A stretch of DNA of 64,000 bases, taken from Ochrobactrum sp. Marseille-Q0166. GTDB taxonomy: Bacteria; Pseudomonadota; Alphaproteobacteria; Rhizobiales; Rhizobiaceae. Location of the stretch: assembly GCF_014397025.1 (NCBI RefSeq), contig NZ_JACJUO010000002.1, positions 1,105,501 to 1,169,500 on the forward strand, read 5' to 3'. Both the position numbers and the translations under genes were made by a program. How positions within the stretch are numbered: position 1 is the first letter of the stretch; the number at the start of each line of letters is the position of its first letter. Of the stretch, positions 1-8,996 are shown piece after piece. The notes beneath the pieces are model-generated. The model was not told the DNA's origin. It was given only the letters and a program-made list of their open reading frames with translations, and ran no database searches.

Positions 1-647
1 ATGACCGGGCTTTGTTCATGGATAGTTGCACCATGGCATTCGGCTGAGGCTGCAAGGCCACGGGCCAGAGCCAGCGGATTGATATGGCCGCCAGTCGGGT
101 TGAACATGCCGCCATACCAGAAATCGCTGCCTAGCAGCTTGGCGGTCGCAGCACAATCAAGATATTCTGCCGGAAACCCAAACCGCTTCCATGCTTCGAC
201 ACGCGCTTGTGATAGCTTGATCCGTCCTGGTGAATGCGCAGGCTGGAACCAGCCGGTTTGCTCTGCTTCCGCTGCGATGTTCTCCTCACGCACGATGGAA
301 AACAAAATATCCGCACTGTTGCCAATCAGCTTTGCAAAACGCTCACCGGATGTTCCGTAACGTTTGGCGATAGCATCAGGTTCGGCGGCGGTCATGGTGG
401 GAATGACTTGGCCATTGTTGCGTCCGGATGCTCCCCAGCCGACTGCTTTGCCTTCAAGCAAAATGACACGCTTGCCGCGCTTGGCGAGGTGTAAGGCTGC
501 TGATAGGCCCGTGAAGCCGCCGCCAACGATAACGACATCTGCTTCAGCATCGCTTATCAAGGGCTTTGCAGGCGGACGGCTTGGGGCTGTTGCGGCCCAG
601 ATTGATGGTGGGAACTGGATGTTTTCCATAATGTCTGGCGCTTTCAT
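1..647 (-). CDS. FAD-dependent oxidoreductase (DAO family), partial
   Basis: The first 215 codons of a minus-strand gene that leaves the window at its left edge. Translating the reverse strand from ATG 647-645 gives a dinucleotide-binding motif VVIVGGGFTGLSAA near residue 39, followed by an acidic strand end (VILLEG) and GWGASGRNNGQ. This layout is typical of the D-amino-acid-oxidase/glycine-oxidase superfamily, including gamma-glutamylputrescine oxidoreductases. The ATG overlaps the TGA of the upstream ABC ATPase gene (ATGA), so translation is probably coupled and the enzyme likely oxidises the amine or amino acid that the transporter imports. A second in-frame ATG lies at 629-627. The substrate is not deducible from this fragment. 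Confidence 0.8.
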   Translation of the reverse strand, partial: MKAPDIMENIQFPPSIWAATAPSRPPAKPLISDAEADVVIVGGGFTGLSAALHLAKRGKRVILLEGKAVGWGASGRNNGQVIPTMTAAEPDAIAKRYGTSGERFAKLIGNSADILFSIVREENIAAEAEQTGWFQPAHSPGRIKLSQARVEAWKRFGFPAEYLDCAATAKLLGSDFWYGGMFNPTGGHINPLALARGLAASAECHGATIHEQSPV

Positions 648-2284
648 TCTGCGCTGGTCGAGCGAGGAGGCGTCCAGTTTTTGCCGGGAATGGAGGCAAG
701 CAGACGCTGCGTATATTCATGCTGCGGATTGGCAAAGACTTCAGCCGTTAGCCCGGCTTCCGCGATTTCACCCTTCGACATCACGATAATTCGGTCGCAA
801 AGCTGTGCTGCAACACGCAGATCGTGCGTTACAAAGAGAAGCGAGAGGTTGAGCCTTTCGCGCAGATCAGCCAGCAGGCGCAGTACTTGTGCCTGAACCG
901 AGACATCGAGTGCGGAAACCGGCTCATCTGCCACGATAATGCGTGGCTCCAGAGCCAGTGCACGGGCGATGCCGATACGTTGGCGCTGACCGCCGGAGAA
1001 TTCATGCGGAAAGCGATCCGCGGCAGAAGGTGAAAGCTCAACCAGTTCGAGCAGTTCACGGGCTTTGGCATGGGCCTGTTTTTTTGGCACGCCATGAACA
1101 ATTGGCCCTTGTGCAATCAGATCAACGACGCGTCGACGCGGGTTGAGTGAAGCCATCGGGTCCTGAAAGACCATCTGGATATCTTTGCGCATGGCGCGAA
1201 CTTCGCGTGCGCTGGCGCTGAGAAAATCACGGCCATTCACATCGACTTTGCCACTGTCGGCCTCAAGCAGTCTTGTCACGATCCGTGAAACTGTGGTTTT
1301 TCCCGATCCGCTTTCGCCAACAACGCCCAGTGTTTCACCCTGTCGAAGTTCAAACGACAAGTCTTTGACAGCAGGCACGGCACTGCGCTTGCCGCTGAAC
1401 AAACCACCCTGCGCCTTGAATGTCTTGCGAAGATTGCTGGCCTTGAGAATGACAGGCAGACTATTGCCGGATGATGTGACTTCTGGCGGCGTCAGTGCGG
1501 GAACTGATGCGATCAGCGCCTTGGTGTATGGATGCTGCGGATGATTGAGGACCTGTTCGGCAGGGCCTTCTTCAACGAGCTCACCAAGACGAAGCACCGC
1601 AACACGATCCGCGATTTCTGCCACCACGCCAAAATCGTGGGTGATGAACAGGATACCCGTATTGTGTTCGCGCTGAAGATCGCGGATCAGCTTGAGAATT
1701 TGCGCTTGCGTTGTAACATCAAGTGCAGTTGTGGGTTCATCGGCAATGATAAGGCGCGGTTTCAGAATAAGCGCCATGGCAATCATGACGCGCTGGCGCT
1801 GACCACCGGAAATCTGGTGCGGATAGGCATTATAAGCCGATTGCGGGTCAGGGATTTTGACTTCCCCCAACATGTCGAGCACGGCAGCACGCCGTTCCTT
1901 GCGACCAAGCTTGGTATGAAGCCGCAGCACCTCATCAATTTGCCAGCCCACTGTCTTTTGCGGGTTGAGTGCCGTCATAGGTTCCTGAAAAATCATCCCG
2001 ATACGGTCGCCGCGCAGCTTTTTCATATCGGCTTCGCTCAGCGAATAAAGGTCGGTGCCTTCGAGCTTGATTGAGCCGTTTGTAACGCGCACATGTGGCT
2101 CTGGCAGAAGCCGCATGATGGCACCCGCCGACAGGGACTTGCCCGAGCCGCTTTCACCCACAAGACAGACGATTTCACCCGGCTTGATGGTCAATGTCAG
2201 GTCCTGCAAGGCGTAGCGGCGATCCGCCCCCTTGGGCAGGGCGATTTGCAGGTTCTGAATTTCGAGAACGGGAGCCGCAGTCAT
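644..2284 (-). CDS. ABC transporter, fused double ATPase (DppD-DppF type)
   Basis: A 546-residue protein with two complete nucleotide-binding domains, equivalent to DppD and DppF fused in one chain. The first half has Walker A GESGSGKS (residues 43-50), signature SGGQRQRV and the oligopeptide-ABC C-terminal HPYTKAL motif. The second half repeats [16 protein letters not shown] and HEYTQRLL. It would hydrolyse ATP on the cytoplasmic face for the permeases encoded just upstream. It overlaps the DppC-like gene by 4 nt (2281-2284) and the oxidoreductase ATG by 3 nt, so it is a middle gene of a tight operon. The substrate class is peptide, opine or nickel; the exact ligand is unknown. Confidence 0.92.
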   Translation of the reverse strand: MTAAPVLEIQNLQIALPKGADRRYALQDLTLTIKPGEIVCLVGESGSGKSLSAGAIMRLLPEPHVRVTNGSIKLEGTDLYSLSEADMKKLRGDRIGMIFQEPMTALNPQKTVGWQIDEVLRLHTKLGRKERRAAVLDMLGEVKIPDPQSAYNAYPHQISGGQRQRVMIAMALILKPRLIIADEPTTALDVTTQAQILKLIRDLQREHNTGILFITHDFGVVAEIADRVAVLRLGELVEEGPAEQVLNHPQHPYTKALIASVPALTPPEVTSSGNSLPVILKASNLRKTFKAQGGLFSGKRSAVPAVKDLSFELRQGETLGVVGESGSGKTTVSRIVTRLLEADSGKVDVNGRDFLSASAREVRAMRKDIQMVFQDPMASLNPRRRVVDLIAQGPIVHGVPKKQAHAKARELLELVELSPSAADRFPHEFSGGQRQRIGIARALALEPRIIVADEPVSALDVSVQAQVLRLLADLRERLNLSLLFVTHDLRVAAQLCDRIIVMSKGEIAEAGLTAEVFANPQHEYTQRLLASIPGKNWTPPRSTSAE

Positions 2285-3159
2285 TTCTTCTTCTGCCTTG
2301 GGTTGAGCGCGTCGTTAAGCCCTTCGCCGAGCAGGCTGAAAGAAAGCACGGTGAGCAGAATGGCAATGCCGGGAATAACCGAACAGAACCAGTCGGTGCG
2401 CAACACGGCACGGCCTTGACCGATCATGTTGCCCCAGCTCGCATAATTGGGATCGCCGAGGCTTAGAAACGCCAAAGCACTTTCCATGAGAATAGAGGTC
2501 GCCATGACCACCGACGCAAAAACCACGACCGGCGGCAAGGCATTGGGTAGAATTTCACGGAAGATAATCGACAGGTTTCCGACACCGAGATTGCGCACAG
2601 CGTCAACAAATTCGCGCTTACGCAGAGCCATAAATTCGGCGCGGACCATACGCGCAGGCGCGGTCCATGAAACAATGCCAATACAGATGATGATGTTCTC
2701 GATAGAGGAACCGAAAATTGCCACCAGTGTTAGCAGCAGTACAAAGCTTGGCACGGTCTGGAAGGCTTCCGTCACACGCATGAGCGCATCGTCGATCCAG
2801 CCGCCGTAATAGCCTGCAACTGCGCCAATGATGATGCCAATGACAATCGAAATCATGGTGGCAATAACACCAATCAGCAGCGAAATGCGCGCACCGTGAA
2901 ATATTCCCGCCATGATGTCTCGCCCGAGCTGATCGGTTCCCAGGGGCGTTGCAGCATTGACGAATGGCCACGTAAGCGGTTCACCCACGCGGCGCAGTGG
3001 ATCGCCGGGTGTAATGACATCGGCAAAAACTGCGATAAACACCACGGCAATGAACAGAATAAGGCCGAGTACAGCTGCACGGTTGCGGCTGAAACGCTGC
3101 CACAAAATCCGGGCGCGTGAGGCTTGCGGGCGAGGAAGAGTGAGGTCTTGAGAAGTCAT
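2281..3159 (-). CDS. ABC transporter permease, DppC type
   Basis: A 292-residue inner-membrane permease. It starts with a short cytoplasmic segment and a first membrane span (VLGLILFIAVVFIAVF), followed by the DppC-type motif LGTDQLGRDIMAGIFHGARIS, then five more spans. The EAA loop (EFVDAVRNLGVGN) couples to the ATPase. It overlaps both neighbours by 4 nt, which indicates translational coupling in the order binding protein, DppB, DppC, ATPase, oxidoreductase. Length and domain order are normal for the family. Confidence 0.93.
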   Translation of the reverse strand: MTSQDLTLPRPQASRARILWQRFSRNRAAVLGLILFIAVVFIAVFADVITPGDPLRRVGEPLTWPFVNAATPLGTDQLGRDIMAGIFHGARISLLIGVIATMISIVIGIIIGAVAGYYGGWIDDALMRVTEAFQTVPSFVLLLTLVAIFGSSIENIIICIGIVSWTAPARMVRAEFMALRKREFVDAVRNLGVGNLSIIFREILPNALPPVVVFASVVMATSILMESALAFLSLGDPNYASWGNMIGQGRAVLRTDWFCSVIPGIAILLTVLSFSLLGEGLNDALNPRQKKK

Positions 3160-4139
3160 GACAGTTCAATCCTGGAATCAAGCCGCGCATAGATAAGGTC
3201 GGTGATAAAATTCACGATCACCACAAGCACCGAGCATAGAAAGATGATACCCATCAATGTGTTGAGGTCGCGCTTTATCACAGAGGTGTAAGCCAGCTGA
3301 CCAAGGCCGGGCAGTGAGAAGATCGTTTCAATCACCACGGAACCACCAAGCACAGTCGAGAACTGAAGCCCGAGGAGTGTTACGACCGGAAGAAAGGCAT
3401 TGCGCATGATGTGATGGAACATGAGGCGCGCACCACTCGCACCTTTGGCGCGTGCGGTACGGACATAATCCAGATCTTCGACTTCCAGAACACTGGTGCG
3501 CATCAGGCGCATGTAGAAAGCAACATAAATCAGCGAAAGCGCTGTGGTGGGCATCACCATGTGAACGGTAATGTCCCAGACGTTTTTCCAGCCAGAGTAG
3601 AATCCGCCAATCGTTTTGTAGCCGCCAACAGGCAGCCATCCAAGTTTGACGGAAAAGACAAACATTAAGATGAGGCTCAAGAAGAAGCTTGGCATCGCAT
3701 AACAGATCAGGCCAAGTGTTGAGATCGCATTATCCGTCAGTGAATAGGCGCGGCGTGCCGCAAAGGCGCCAAGCGCGATGCCGAACACAAAAGCCACCGT
3801 AAGCGACGAAACCATGAGAATAAGGGTTGGTACAAGGCGGGATATCAGCACATCCAGCACCGGTAACTCATAGACATAGGACCAGCCGAAGTCGAACTGT
3901 GCAAGCTTCGTCATGTAAATCCAGAGCTGAACCCAGACTGACTGATCAAGACCATATTCGGTACGCAAATTGGCGACAAATTGCGGATCGGCACCGCCCA
4001 TGTCGCCGACAAGGGCATCCACCGTGTCGCCGGGTGCAAGCTTGATAAGAAGGAACGAGCCGATCATGATCAAAAGAATGACCGGTATCGCCTGCAAAAT
4101 ACGCCGGAGCGCAAAACTCAGGATGGGAGGCAGGGACAT
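3156..4139 (-). CDS. ABC transporter permease, DppB type
   Basis: A 327-residue permease of the DppB/OppB family. The N-terminal span (RRILQAIPVILLIMIGSFLLI) is followed by the family phrase LAPGDTVDAL. The cytoplasmic EAA loop reads DYVRTARAKGASGARLMFHH and the end is FITDLIYARLDSRIEL. It pairs with the DppC-like protein to form the membrane channel. The gene follows the binding-protein gene after an 89-nt gap that contains a strong hairpin, and overlaps dppC by 4 nt. Confidence 0.93.
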   Translation of the reverse strand: MSLPPILSFALRRILQAIPVILLIMIGSFLLIKLAPGDTVDALVGDMGGADPQFVANLRTEYGLDQSVWVQLWIYMTKLAQFDFGWSYVYELPVLDVLISRLVPTLILMVSSLTVAFVFGIALGAFAARRAYSLTDNAISTLGLICYAMPSFFLSLILMFVFSVKLGWLPVGGYKTIGGFYSGWKNVWDITVHMVMPTTALSLIYVAFYMRLMRTSVLEVEDLDYVRTARAKGASGARLMFHHIMRNAFLPVVTLLGLQFSTVLGGSVVIETIFSLPGLGQLAYTSVIKRDLNTLMGIIFLCSVLVVIVNFITDLIYARLDSRIELS

Positions 4140-4193
4140 TGGGGATTATCCTGCAGATATTCGGATGCAGTTTCTGCTTTAAGGAGGAGAAAA

Positions 4194-4218
4194 GCTGTTG
4201 CCGGAAGCCGGCAACAGC
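4194..4218 (-). terminator. Hairpin between binding-protein and permease genes
   Basis: A perfect 11-bp inverted repeat (GCTGTTGCCGG, loop AAG, CCGGCAACAGC). On the minus strand it is followed by TTTTC. It lies 11 nt past the binding-protein stop. It is probably a partial terminator or mRNA-stabilising 3' end that lets the binding protein be made in excess over the permeases. Confidence 0.7.
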
Positions 4219-4228
4219 CTGATTGCGG

Positions 4229-5815
4229 TTATTGATCGATCCAGAGGTCATACCAGCTTGAAGAATCCCAACGCGGTGTATTGTGATGGTTCTTCAGTGC
4301 CTTGTTGGTTACGCCGACAAACGGATGTTCAATTGCAAAGATGACGGGAAGATCTTTCATCTCAAGCTTCTGAATCTGATGATAGAGATCTGCACGTTTT
4401 GCCGGATCAAGCTCGGAAGCGGCCTGATCAATCAGCTGATCCATTTCATCGGATTTGTAATCGAACTGGTTCGACCACGCTGTGCCAACCGGTGCGCCCG
4501 AACGGAGCCAGACGGTTGTGGAAACAGCAGGATCAGAGCGGAACTGATGCCAGCCGCTTGCCGTGTCGAAATCGTGATCACGATAGACGCCATTCAGGAA
4601 GCCCGGTGCATCATTGGTCAGCAATTCCACATCGATGCCGACTTCTTTCAAAGCCTGTGCGTAATATTCAGCCCATAGCTGCGTATATTCCCCCCAAGGT
4701 GCCGGACGATGGCGCAGTTTGAAGCGAATACCATCAGGGCCCGCGGGATACCCAGCTTCGTCAAGCAGCTGCTTGGCCTTTTCGACGTCGTAAGGGTATG
4801 TTTGCACGTCATCTGTATAATTTGCGCCACCAGAGCTTGGGATCGGGCCACGACCCGGCTTGGCATAGCCGCGCATGATGTTCTTGATCGCGAAATCAAT
4901 ATCAAGCGCGTGATAGATCGCCTGACGAACTTTCAGATTTGCAAGGATCGGATTGCGCAGGTTGAATTCAACAGTCGAGTGCGCAACGTTGTTTTCAAAA
5001 CCTTTGGTTCCGGTGTCGAAACGGCCATCTTTCTGGAGGCGTTCGGTGTCGGACATGGAAATACCGTTAAAGCCGGTTTCCATCAATTCGCCAGCTTCAA
5101 GTGCTGCCGCAGCCGCAGCCTTATCAGGCATGAAGCGCCATATCACACGGTCGAGATAAGGATATTCCTTGCCGCGCCAGTAGTCATCGTTACGCTCGGC
5201 AATGATGTGCTGCCCGCGCTCATACTCAACAAATTTAAACGGACCCGTGCCAACTGGCGCCGAGTTGTATTTGTTCTTTAGAATATCCGTGCCTTCATAG
5301 AGGTGTTTTGGTACCGGATGTCCAAGATCAGGCATGGCCGCAACGAGCAGTTCCAGCGGCATAGGCTTTGAATAGTTGAAAACGGCCGTATGCGGATCTG
5401 TGCAATCAACGGATTCCAGATTTGCCTGGAGCGTCGTTGAATAGTTGAGCAGTTTTTTCCACAGGTTCATCGCGCTGAAGGAAACGTCCTCGCAGGTGAA
5501 AGGCTGACCATCGTGCCAGCGAACATTCTCGCGCAGCTTGAACGTGATCGCCTTGCCGTCTTCCGATGAAGTCCAGCTTGTTGCCAAAACAGGCACATAG
5601 CCTTCATAGGTGCGATCAATAAGCGGCTCCATAATACGGCCAGTAATCTGGTATACGCCAGTGGAAGCGCGCAATGCAGGGTTAAGGACACCCTGTTCGG
5701 TATTCATGTGTACAATGACCGAGCCGCCGCGTTTCACTTCTTCGGCGTGAGATGACGCCGAAGCGAGCGAAAAAGCGGCGAGAAACAGGCCAAGGCCGGC
5801 TTTTCTGATATGCAT
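4229..5815 (-). CDS. ABC transporter periplasmic binding protein (SBP family 5)
   Basis: A 528-residue solute-binding protein of the extracellular family 5 (DppA/OppA type). I start it at ATG 5815-5813 rather than the longer frame, because it then begins with MHIRKAGLGLFLAAFSLASA, a classic signal peptide cleaved after SHA, and has an AGGGGA ribosome site 8 nt upstream. Family phrases are seen: TFKLRENVRWHDGQPFT, VGTGPFKF and VRQAIYHALDID. It captures the ligand in the periplasm for the permeases downstream. First gene of the operon; the divergent VOC gene shares the upstream region. Confidence 0.93.
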   Translation of the reverse strand: MHIRKAGLGLFLAAFSLASASSHAEEVKRGGSVIVHMNTEQGVLNPALRASTGVYQITGRIMEPLIDRTYEGYVPVLATSWTSSEDGKAITFKLRENVRWHDGQPFTCEDVSFSAMNLWKKLLNYSTTLQANLESVDCTDPHTAVFNYSKPMPLELLVAAMPDLGHPVPKHLYEGTDILKNKYNSAPVGTGPFKFVEYERGQHIIAERNDDYWRGKEYPYLDRVIWRFMPDKAAAAAALEAGELMETGFNGISMSDTERLQKDGRFDTGTKGFENNVAHSTVEFNLRNPILANLKVRQAIYHALDIDFAIKNIMRGYAKPGRGPIPSSGGANYTDDVQTYPYDVEKAKQLLDEAGYPAGPDGIRFKLRHRPAPWGEYTQLWAEYYAQALKEVGIDVELLTNDAPGFLNGVYRDHDFDTASGWHQFRSDPAVSTTVWLRSGAPVGTAWSNQFDYKSDEMDQLIDQAASELDPAKRADLYHQIQKLEMKDLPVIFAIEHPFVGVTNKALKNHHNTPRWDSSSWYDLWIDQ

Positions 5816-6271
5816 TATATGTTCCCCTGAAGGACGTTGAGGGAGGGCTTTCAAGCCTCTTTTCCCGCACCGGCCAATATTGTTCAAGCCCTTGAAATAG
5901 CTCAAAAAGCTACCTCAAAGTGCAAATAATCCATGCAAGCACGACTATGCTAGAATCTGCTGAGATATTGTCAAGATAAACTAATAATCATCCCAATAAT
6001 GGTAAAATATACCGGATGAGCAATGTTAATAAGTGTCGATTTTCTGCAGGCGGGCAGGGCAAAATTGCTAAATATGAGATTTGGAGGCCTTATATGCGAA
6101 AAATGCATCCCGATTTGAGCAAAAATCTGGATTGAAAAGCCAGCTTCGATGTCATGCCTTTTCTTGTTGGCTTGCACTTACGAAATCCGCATGCACTATT
6201 CCGCAGCCAACAGACCACCCGTATCGCGAAACGCAAATATCTGAATAGAACAAGCGAAAGGAACTCTCTGC
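5816..6271. other. Divergent intergenic region, 456 bp
   Basis: AT-rich region between the divergent ABC operon and the VOC gene. It contains the ribosome sites of both genes and presumably both promoters. I see no convincing gene, RNA motif or repeat in it. Confidence 0.6.
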
Positions 6272-7132
6272 ATGTCTCATCCTGTTAAAGGTGTCGATCA
6301 CGTTTTTCTTCTGGTCAACGATCTGGATAAAGGCGCGGAGCAATATCGACGTCTGGGCTTCACATTGAGTCCGCGTGGCCTGCACAGTAAGGAAAAGGGT
6401 TCCGCCAATTATACGATCATGTTCCCGGATGATTATTTCGAGCTTCTTGGCATGGTTGCGGAAACGGAAGGCAATGTTCATCTGCGCGAGAAGTTGAATG
6501 TGCAGGGTGAGGGGCTACATGCGATTGCTTGCCGTATAGAAAGTGCTGAACAAGCTAAGTCGGAACTTGCTGCTTTGGGTATCAATACGGGGGAAGTGGG
6601 CAAGTTTTCCCGCCCGGTGTCATTGCCAAATGGCAGTGAAGGCGTGGCTGCATTTGAGACAGTTTCGTTTGCTGATAGTGAAGTGCCACAGGGTATGGTT
6701 TTCATGTGTCAGCATAAAACCCGCGATACCGTATGGGTGCCAGACTTACTGCAACATGCAAATGGAGCGAAAGGATTGGCGGCGATTGTTGCTATTTCAG
6801 ACGATCCGGCCACGACTGCCGAAGGCTTTGCAAGGCTTTTCGCTGAAGGCAAAGTAAGTGAAGATAACGGCGAGTGGGCTGTTGTTACCGGACCTAATTC
6901 TGCTGATATTCTGGTGTTTACACCAGAACAGGCAAAAAAGGCTTATGCAGGAATCGATTTCAGTACTGTGCCCGCGCTGGCTTTTGCGGCATTGCGCATA
7001 AAAACAAGCTCGCTTGAGATTGCACGTGCCGCTCTTGATATGGCGAATGTACGGTATACGGAAACATCGCGTGGCTTTCTGGTAGATCCAGAAAATGCAA
7101 ATGGGACGGCGCTTGAATTTGTAGAAGCGTAA
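6272..7132 (+). CDS. VOC/glyoxalase-like domain protein
   Basis: A 286-residue protein opening with VKGVDHVFLLVNDLDKGAEQYRRLGF, the beta-alpha-beta start of a vicinal-oxygen-chelate module. A His near residue 10 and an ELLGMV strand carry likely metal ligands. The second half (residues 150-286) looks like a degenerate second module ending in DPENANGTALEFVEA. It matches the Glyoxalase-like (Glyoxalase_3, PF13468) class in general shape. Start ATG 6272 follows GAAAGGAA. It is monocistronic and cytoplasmic. The reaction is unknown; members include dioxygenase-like and lyase-like proteins. Confidence 0.8.
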   Translation: MSHPVKGVDHVFLLVNDLDKGAEQYRRLGFTLSPRGLHSKEKGSANYTIMFPDDYFELLGMVAETEGNVHLREKLNVQGEGLHAIACRIESAEQAKSELAALGINTGEVGKFSRPVSLPNGSEGVAAFETVSFADSEVPQGMVFMCQHKTRDTVWVPDLLQHANGAKGLAAIVAISDDPATTAEGFARLFAEGKVSEDNGEWAVVTGPNSADILVFTPEQAKKAYAGIDFSTVPALAFAALRIKTSSLEIARAALDMANVRYTETSRGFLVDPENANGTALEFVEA

Positions 7133-7298
7133 TCTGCATTCATTGGCTGACTAAAGGATCGTGTCCCAGAAGTGATATCTCAACGCTTGGGGCACGATTC
7201 AGTATGAAACAGAAATCATGCTTGAAGTTTGCTCGGGAATGCATTGAATCAATTTCAACGTGTGGAACTTACTAAGTTTTGACAAAGCTTGAAAAGCA

Positions 7299-7324
7299 AA
7301 AATCCCGGACAAAGCCGGGATTTT
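7299..7324. terminator. Rho-independent terminator, probably the original tRNA-Gly terminator
   Basis: A 10-bp perfect stem (AAAATCCCGG, loop ACAAAG, CCGGGATTTT) with T-rich flanks on both strands. On the minus strand it is followed by TTTTTGCTTTT and sits 24 nt past the CCA-like end of the 7349-7364 repeat. That is the spacing expected for the terminator of the tRNA-Gly gene now 24.5 kb away. It can also end the VOC transcript from the plus strand. Confidence 0.75.
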
Positions 7325-7348
7325 GATGCCTGAAACTTATCGGAAAAA

Positions 7349-7364
7349 TGGAGCGGGCGAAGGG
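7349..7364. repeat. Left copy of 16-bp tRNA-Gly 3'-end repeat (putative att site)
   Basis: TGGAGCGGGCGAAGGG is identical to positions 31896-31911, which are the encoded CCA and 3' acceptor/T-arm of the tRNA-Gly gene. After one mismatch the next three bases (TTC) also match. The orientation is the same as at the right end, as expected for site-specific integration into a tRNA 3' end. There is no complete tRNA here. Confidence 0.7.
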
Positions 7365-7506
7365 CTTCATCCTACAGTTTCAATTTTATAAGTCATTGAA
7401 ATTACTTAATGTAATTCCCCATGGATTCTCAATTTTGTACCACGGATTGTACGTCATTTTTCAATAACTCTCCGTGTTAATAGAGCGCGCTATTCTCTGG
7501 GCTCTT

Positions 7507-7534
7507 AACTGGTTTAGTTCGAAAACTAACCAGT
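7507..7534. terminator. Hairpin at the 3' end of the XRE gene
   Basis: AACTGGTT and AACCAGTT form an 8-bp outer stem with an inner AGTT/AACT extension across one bulged T. It lies directly past the stop codon of the XRE gene and probably ends its transcript. The T-run is clearer on the plus strand. Confidence 0.45.
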
Positions 7535-7535
7535 T

Positions 7536-7805
7536 TTAATTACCTGAAGCACTTTTGCGTCCCGGTCGCAGATTCTCCATTAAAAATGCTTCTTGATCAG
7601 GCTGGTCAAAAAAATCTCGCACGTCGCATTGCAACGCTGTCGCTAATTTAGCGAGAGTTTTGATCGTTGGGTTCATTAAACCTCTTTCCAAGCGCCCAGT
7701 GTAGGCGCGCTCTACCCCAGAAATCAGTGCAAGTTCGTCCTGAGAAATGCCGCGAGCTACTCGGATACGACGAAGGTTAATTGCTAATAGTTCATGAATC
7801 TCCAT
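7536..7805 (-). CDS. XRE-family transcriptional regulator
   Basis: An 89-residue protein, nearly all of it a Cro/C1-type helix-turn-helix domain: NLRRIRVARGISQDELALISGVERAYTGRLERG, followed by NPTIKTLAKLATALQCDVRDFF. I choose ATG 7805-7803; the longer frame (to 7904) would begin 4 bp from a divergent start codon and leave no room for a promoter. It has the size of a small island or antitoxin-type regulator. The 100-bp divergent region carries an inverted repeat that is a likely operator. First gene inside the inferred island. Confidence 0.85.
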   Translation of the reverse strand: MEIHELLAINLRRIRVARGISQDELALISGVERAYTGRLERGLMNPTIKTLAKLATALQCDVRDFFDQPDQEAFLMENLRPGRKSASGN

Positions 7806-7833
7806 TTGCAGACGAAACACCGTTGCCAACTGC

Positions 7834-7863
7834 TTGACCACGTTATAATAATTCCCGTAATAT
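7834..7863 (+). promoter_or_regulatory. Sigma70-type promoter
   Basis: TTGACC (7834-7839), an 18-bp spacer and TAATAT (7858-7863). It points rightward to the ATG at 7908, with a start of transcription expected near 7870. Confidence 0.5.
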
Positions 7864-7866
7864 AGG

Positions 7867-7895
7867 ACGTTTAATCGTATAGTTGGTATAAACGT
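7867..7895. promoter_or_regulatory. Inverted repeat, candidate operator of the XRE protein
   Basis: ACGTTTA (7867-7873) and TAAACGT (7889-7895) form a 7-bp inverted repeat with a 15-bp centre. It overlaps the expected transcription start of the rightward promoter and lies next to the XRE gene, a typical operator position. Confidence 0.4.
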
Positions 7896-7907
7896 AGGTG
7901 GCATAAA

Positions 7908-8343
7908 ATGGCTGATATCGTAAACGCGCTGGTCAAAGTGAAGAATGCAGATGTGCTATCCGTAAGTGAGTTCATTTCCGAGCGTTTCAAGGACGTTTTT
8001 TCGACAGCTAACGGCTACACAAAAAGATGCCGATCAAACGTGATATTCAGGCGGTTCAATCGTTCGTCCATGGGGCTTTAAAGCGATAGCTACAGTTCAA
8101 TTAGCGGACGCTGACGCCTTAATCATCAAATTGTGGGGCAGGCCGAAGTTTCAGCTGATGAGTTATATCGCCCTGCTGCTGCTGATGATTGGCGGCTTTC
8201 TATGCTTGGTCATTAACCCGATTGAGTACTGGTTTTGTGCAGTCCTCATGCTGCTATTCTATATCGCTCTCATTTCAGAACGAAAAGCGACCGCAAAAAA
8301 GATCAGCCAAGTGCTCGAGGAAGTGAAAGTCCGTTTCTCGTAA
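7908..8343 (+). pseudogene. Small membrane protein gene split by a frameshift
   Basis: The first part (ATG 7908, stop 8079-8081) has a good AGGTGG ribosome site and reads as a soluble N-terminus (MADIVNALVKVKNADVLSVS). Another frame is open from 8044 to 8343 and reads SIVRPWGFKAIATVQLADAD, then two membrane spans (YIALLLLMIGGFLCLVI and WFCAVLMLLFYIALI) and a basic tail. The two parts join naturally with one indel near 8010-8060, close to an A5 run. Either one broken gene, or a tiny upstream ORF plus a 70-residue membrane protein starting at TTG 8131. No family recognised. Confidence 0.45.
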
Positions 8344-8377
8344 TTTCCAGTCATCTCGCAGCGTTTTGGAGAATGAG

Positions 8378-8996
8378 ATGTATATGAAGCGATCCGCATG
8401 GTTGTTGAGCTAGGCCTTTCCGTGAGCACTGCTGTCTCTGCGGAGAACAAAGCTTATATGAATGAAGCGGGCTGGGAGGTCTATTTGGACAAACCAACTT
8501 CAGACCCGCATGACGATGTCTGCATGTTAACCACCATGGACGTCTTCAAGAAGGTGAGACTGTTCTATAGCGTGAAAGTTAAGTTTGAAACTGATCGCTT
8601 ATCTCAAAGTTCCGTGTTGGCTCTGTTTTTCAACCGCGTAGAAGGACGAGTTGGACAGGATTTGTCGAACCTAGTCAGAATCTGAGTTTCAGCTTCCGGA
8701 TGGGAAATGCCGATTACACGCGCACGACAGCCGTTGCAAAAGTGGTGAAGCCTGAATCCGACCCGGTAGCAGCAGTTATCTATTCGGTCGATGACCGGTT
8801 TAACAGTGGTACGATGGGAAACATGAGATTTTCCGGTCGTGGGACAGCTGAAGCTCAAATATTAGAAATGGATAATGGAAATCGGTTCACTGCGTCATTT
8901 GATGCAGGAGACAGCATTTATCCTGCCAATGCGATGAACAAATGCGTCAATGAATTGCGACAAACCATCAGTAAGAAAAATGGACTTCCATTTTGA
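8378..8996 (+). pseudogene. Secreted protein gene, broken by two frameshifts
   Basis: ATG 8378 follows GGAG and starts a signal peptide (MYMKRSAWLL) that hits TAG at once. One frame over, LGLSVSTAVSAENK completes the signal peptide and the protein runs on to about 8655. There a second shift moves to the frame reading GFVEPSQNLSFSFRMGNADY and ending at 8996 with NAMNKCVNELRQTISKK. Joined, the pieces would make a ~200-residue exported protein with few Cys. Family not recognised; it is loosely like the secreted IalB-like group next door. Two independent shifts in one short gene argue for decay or sequence error. Confidence 0.5.

Noticed and set aside
7349..7364. A second tRNA gene at the left boundary
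   Set aside because: Only the 3' 16-20 nt match; no D-arm, anticodon arm or 5' acceptor follows.
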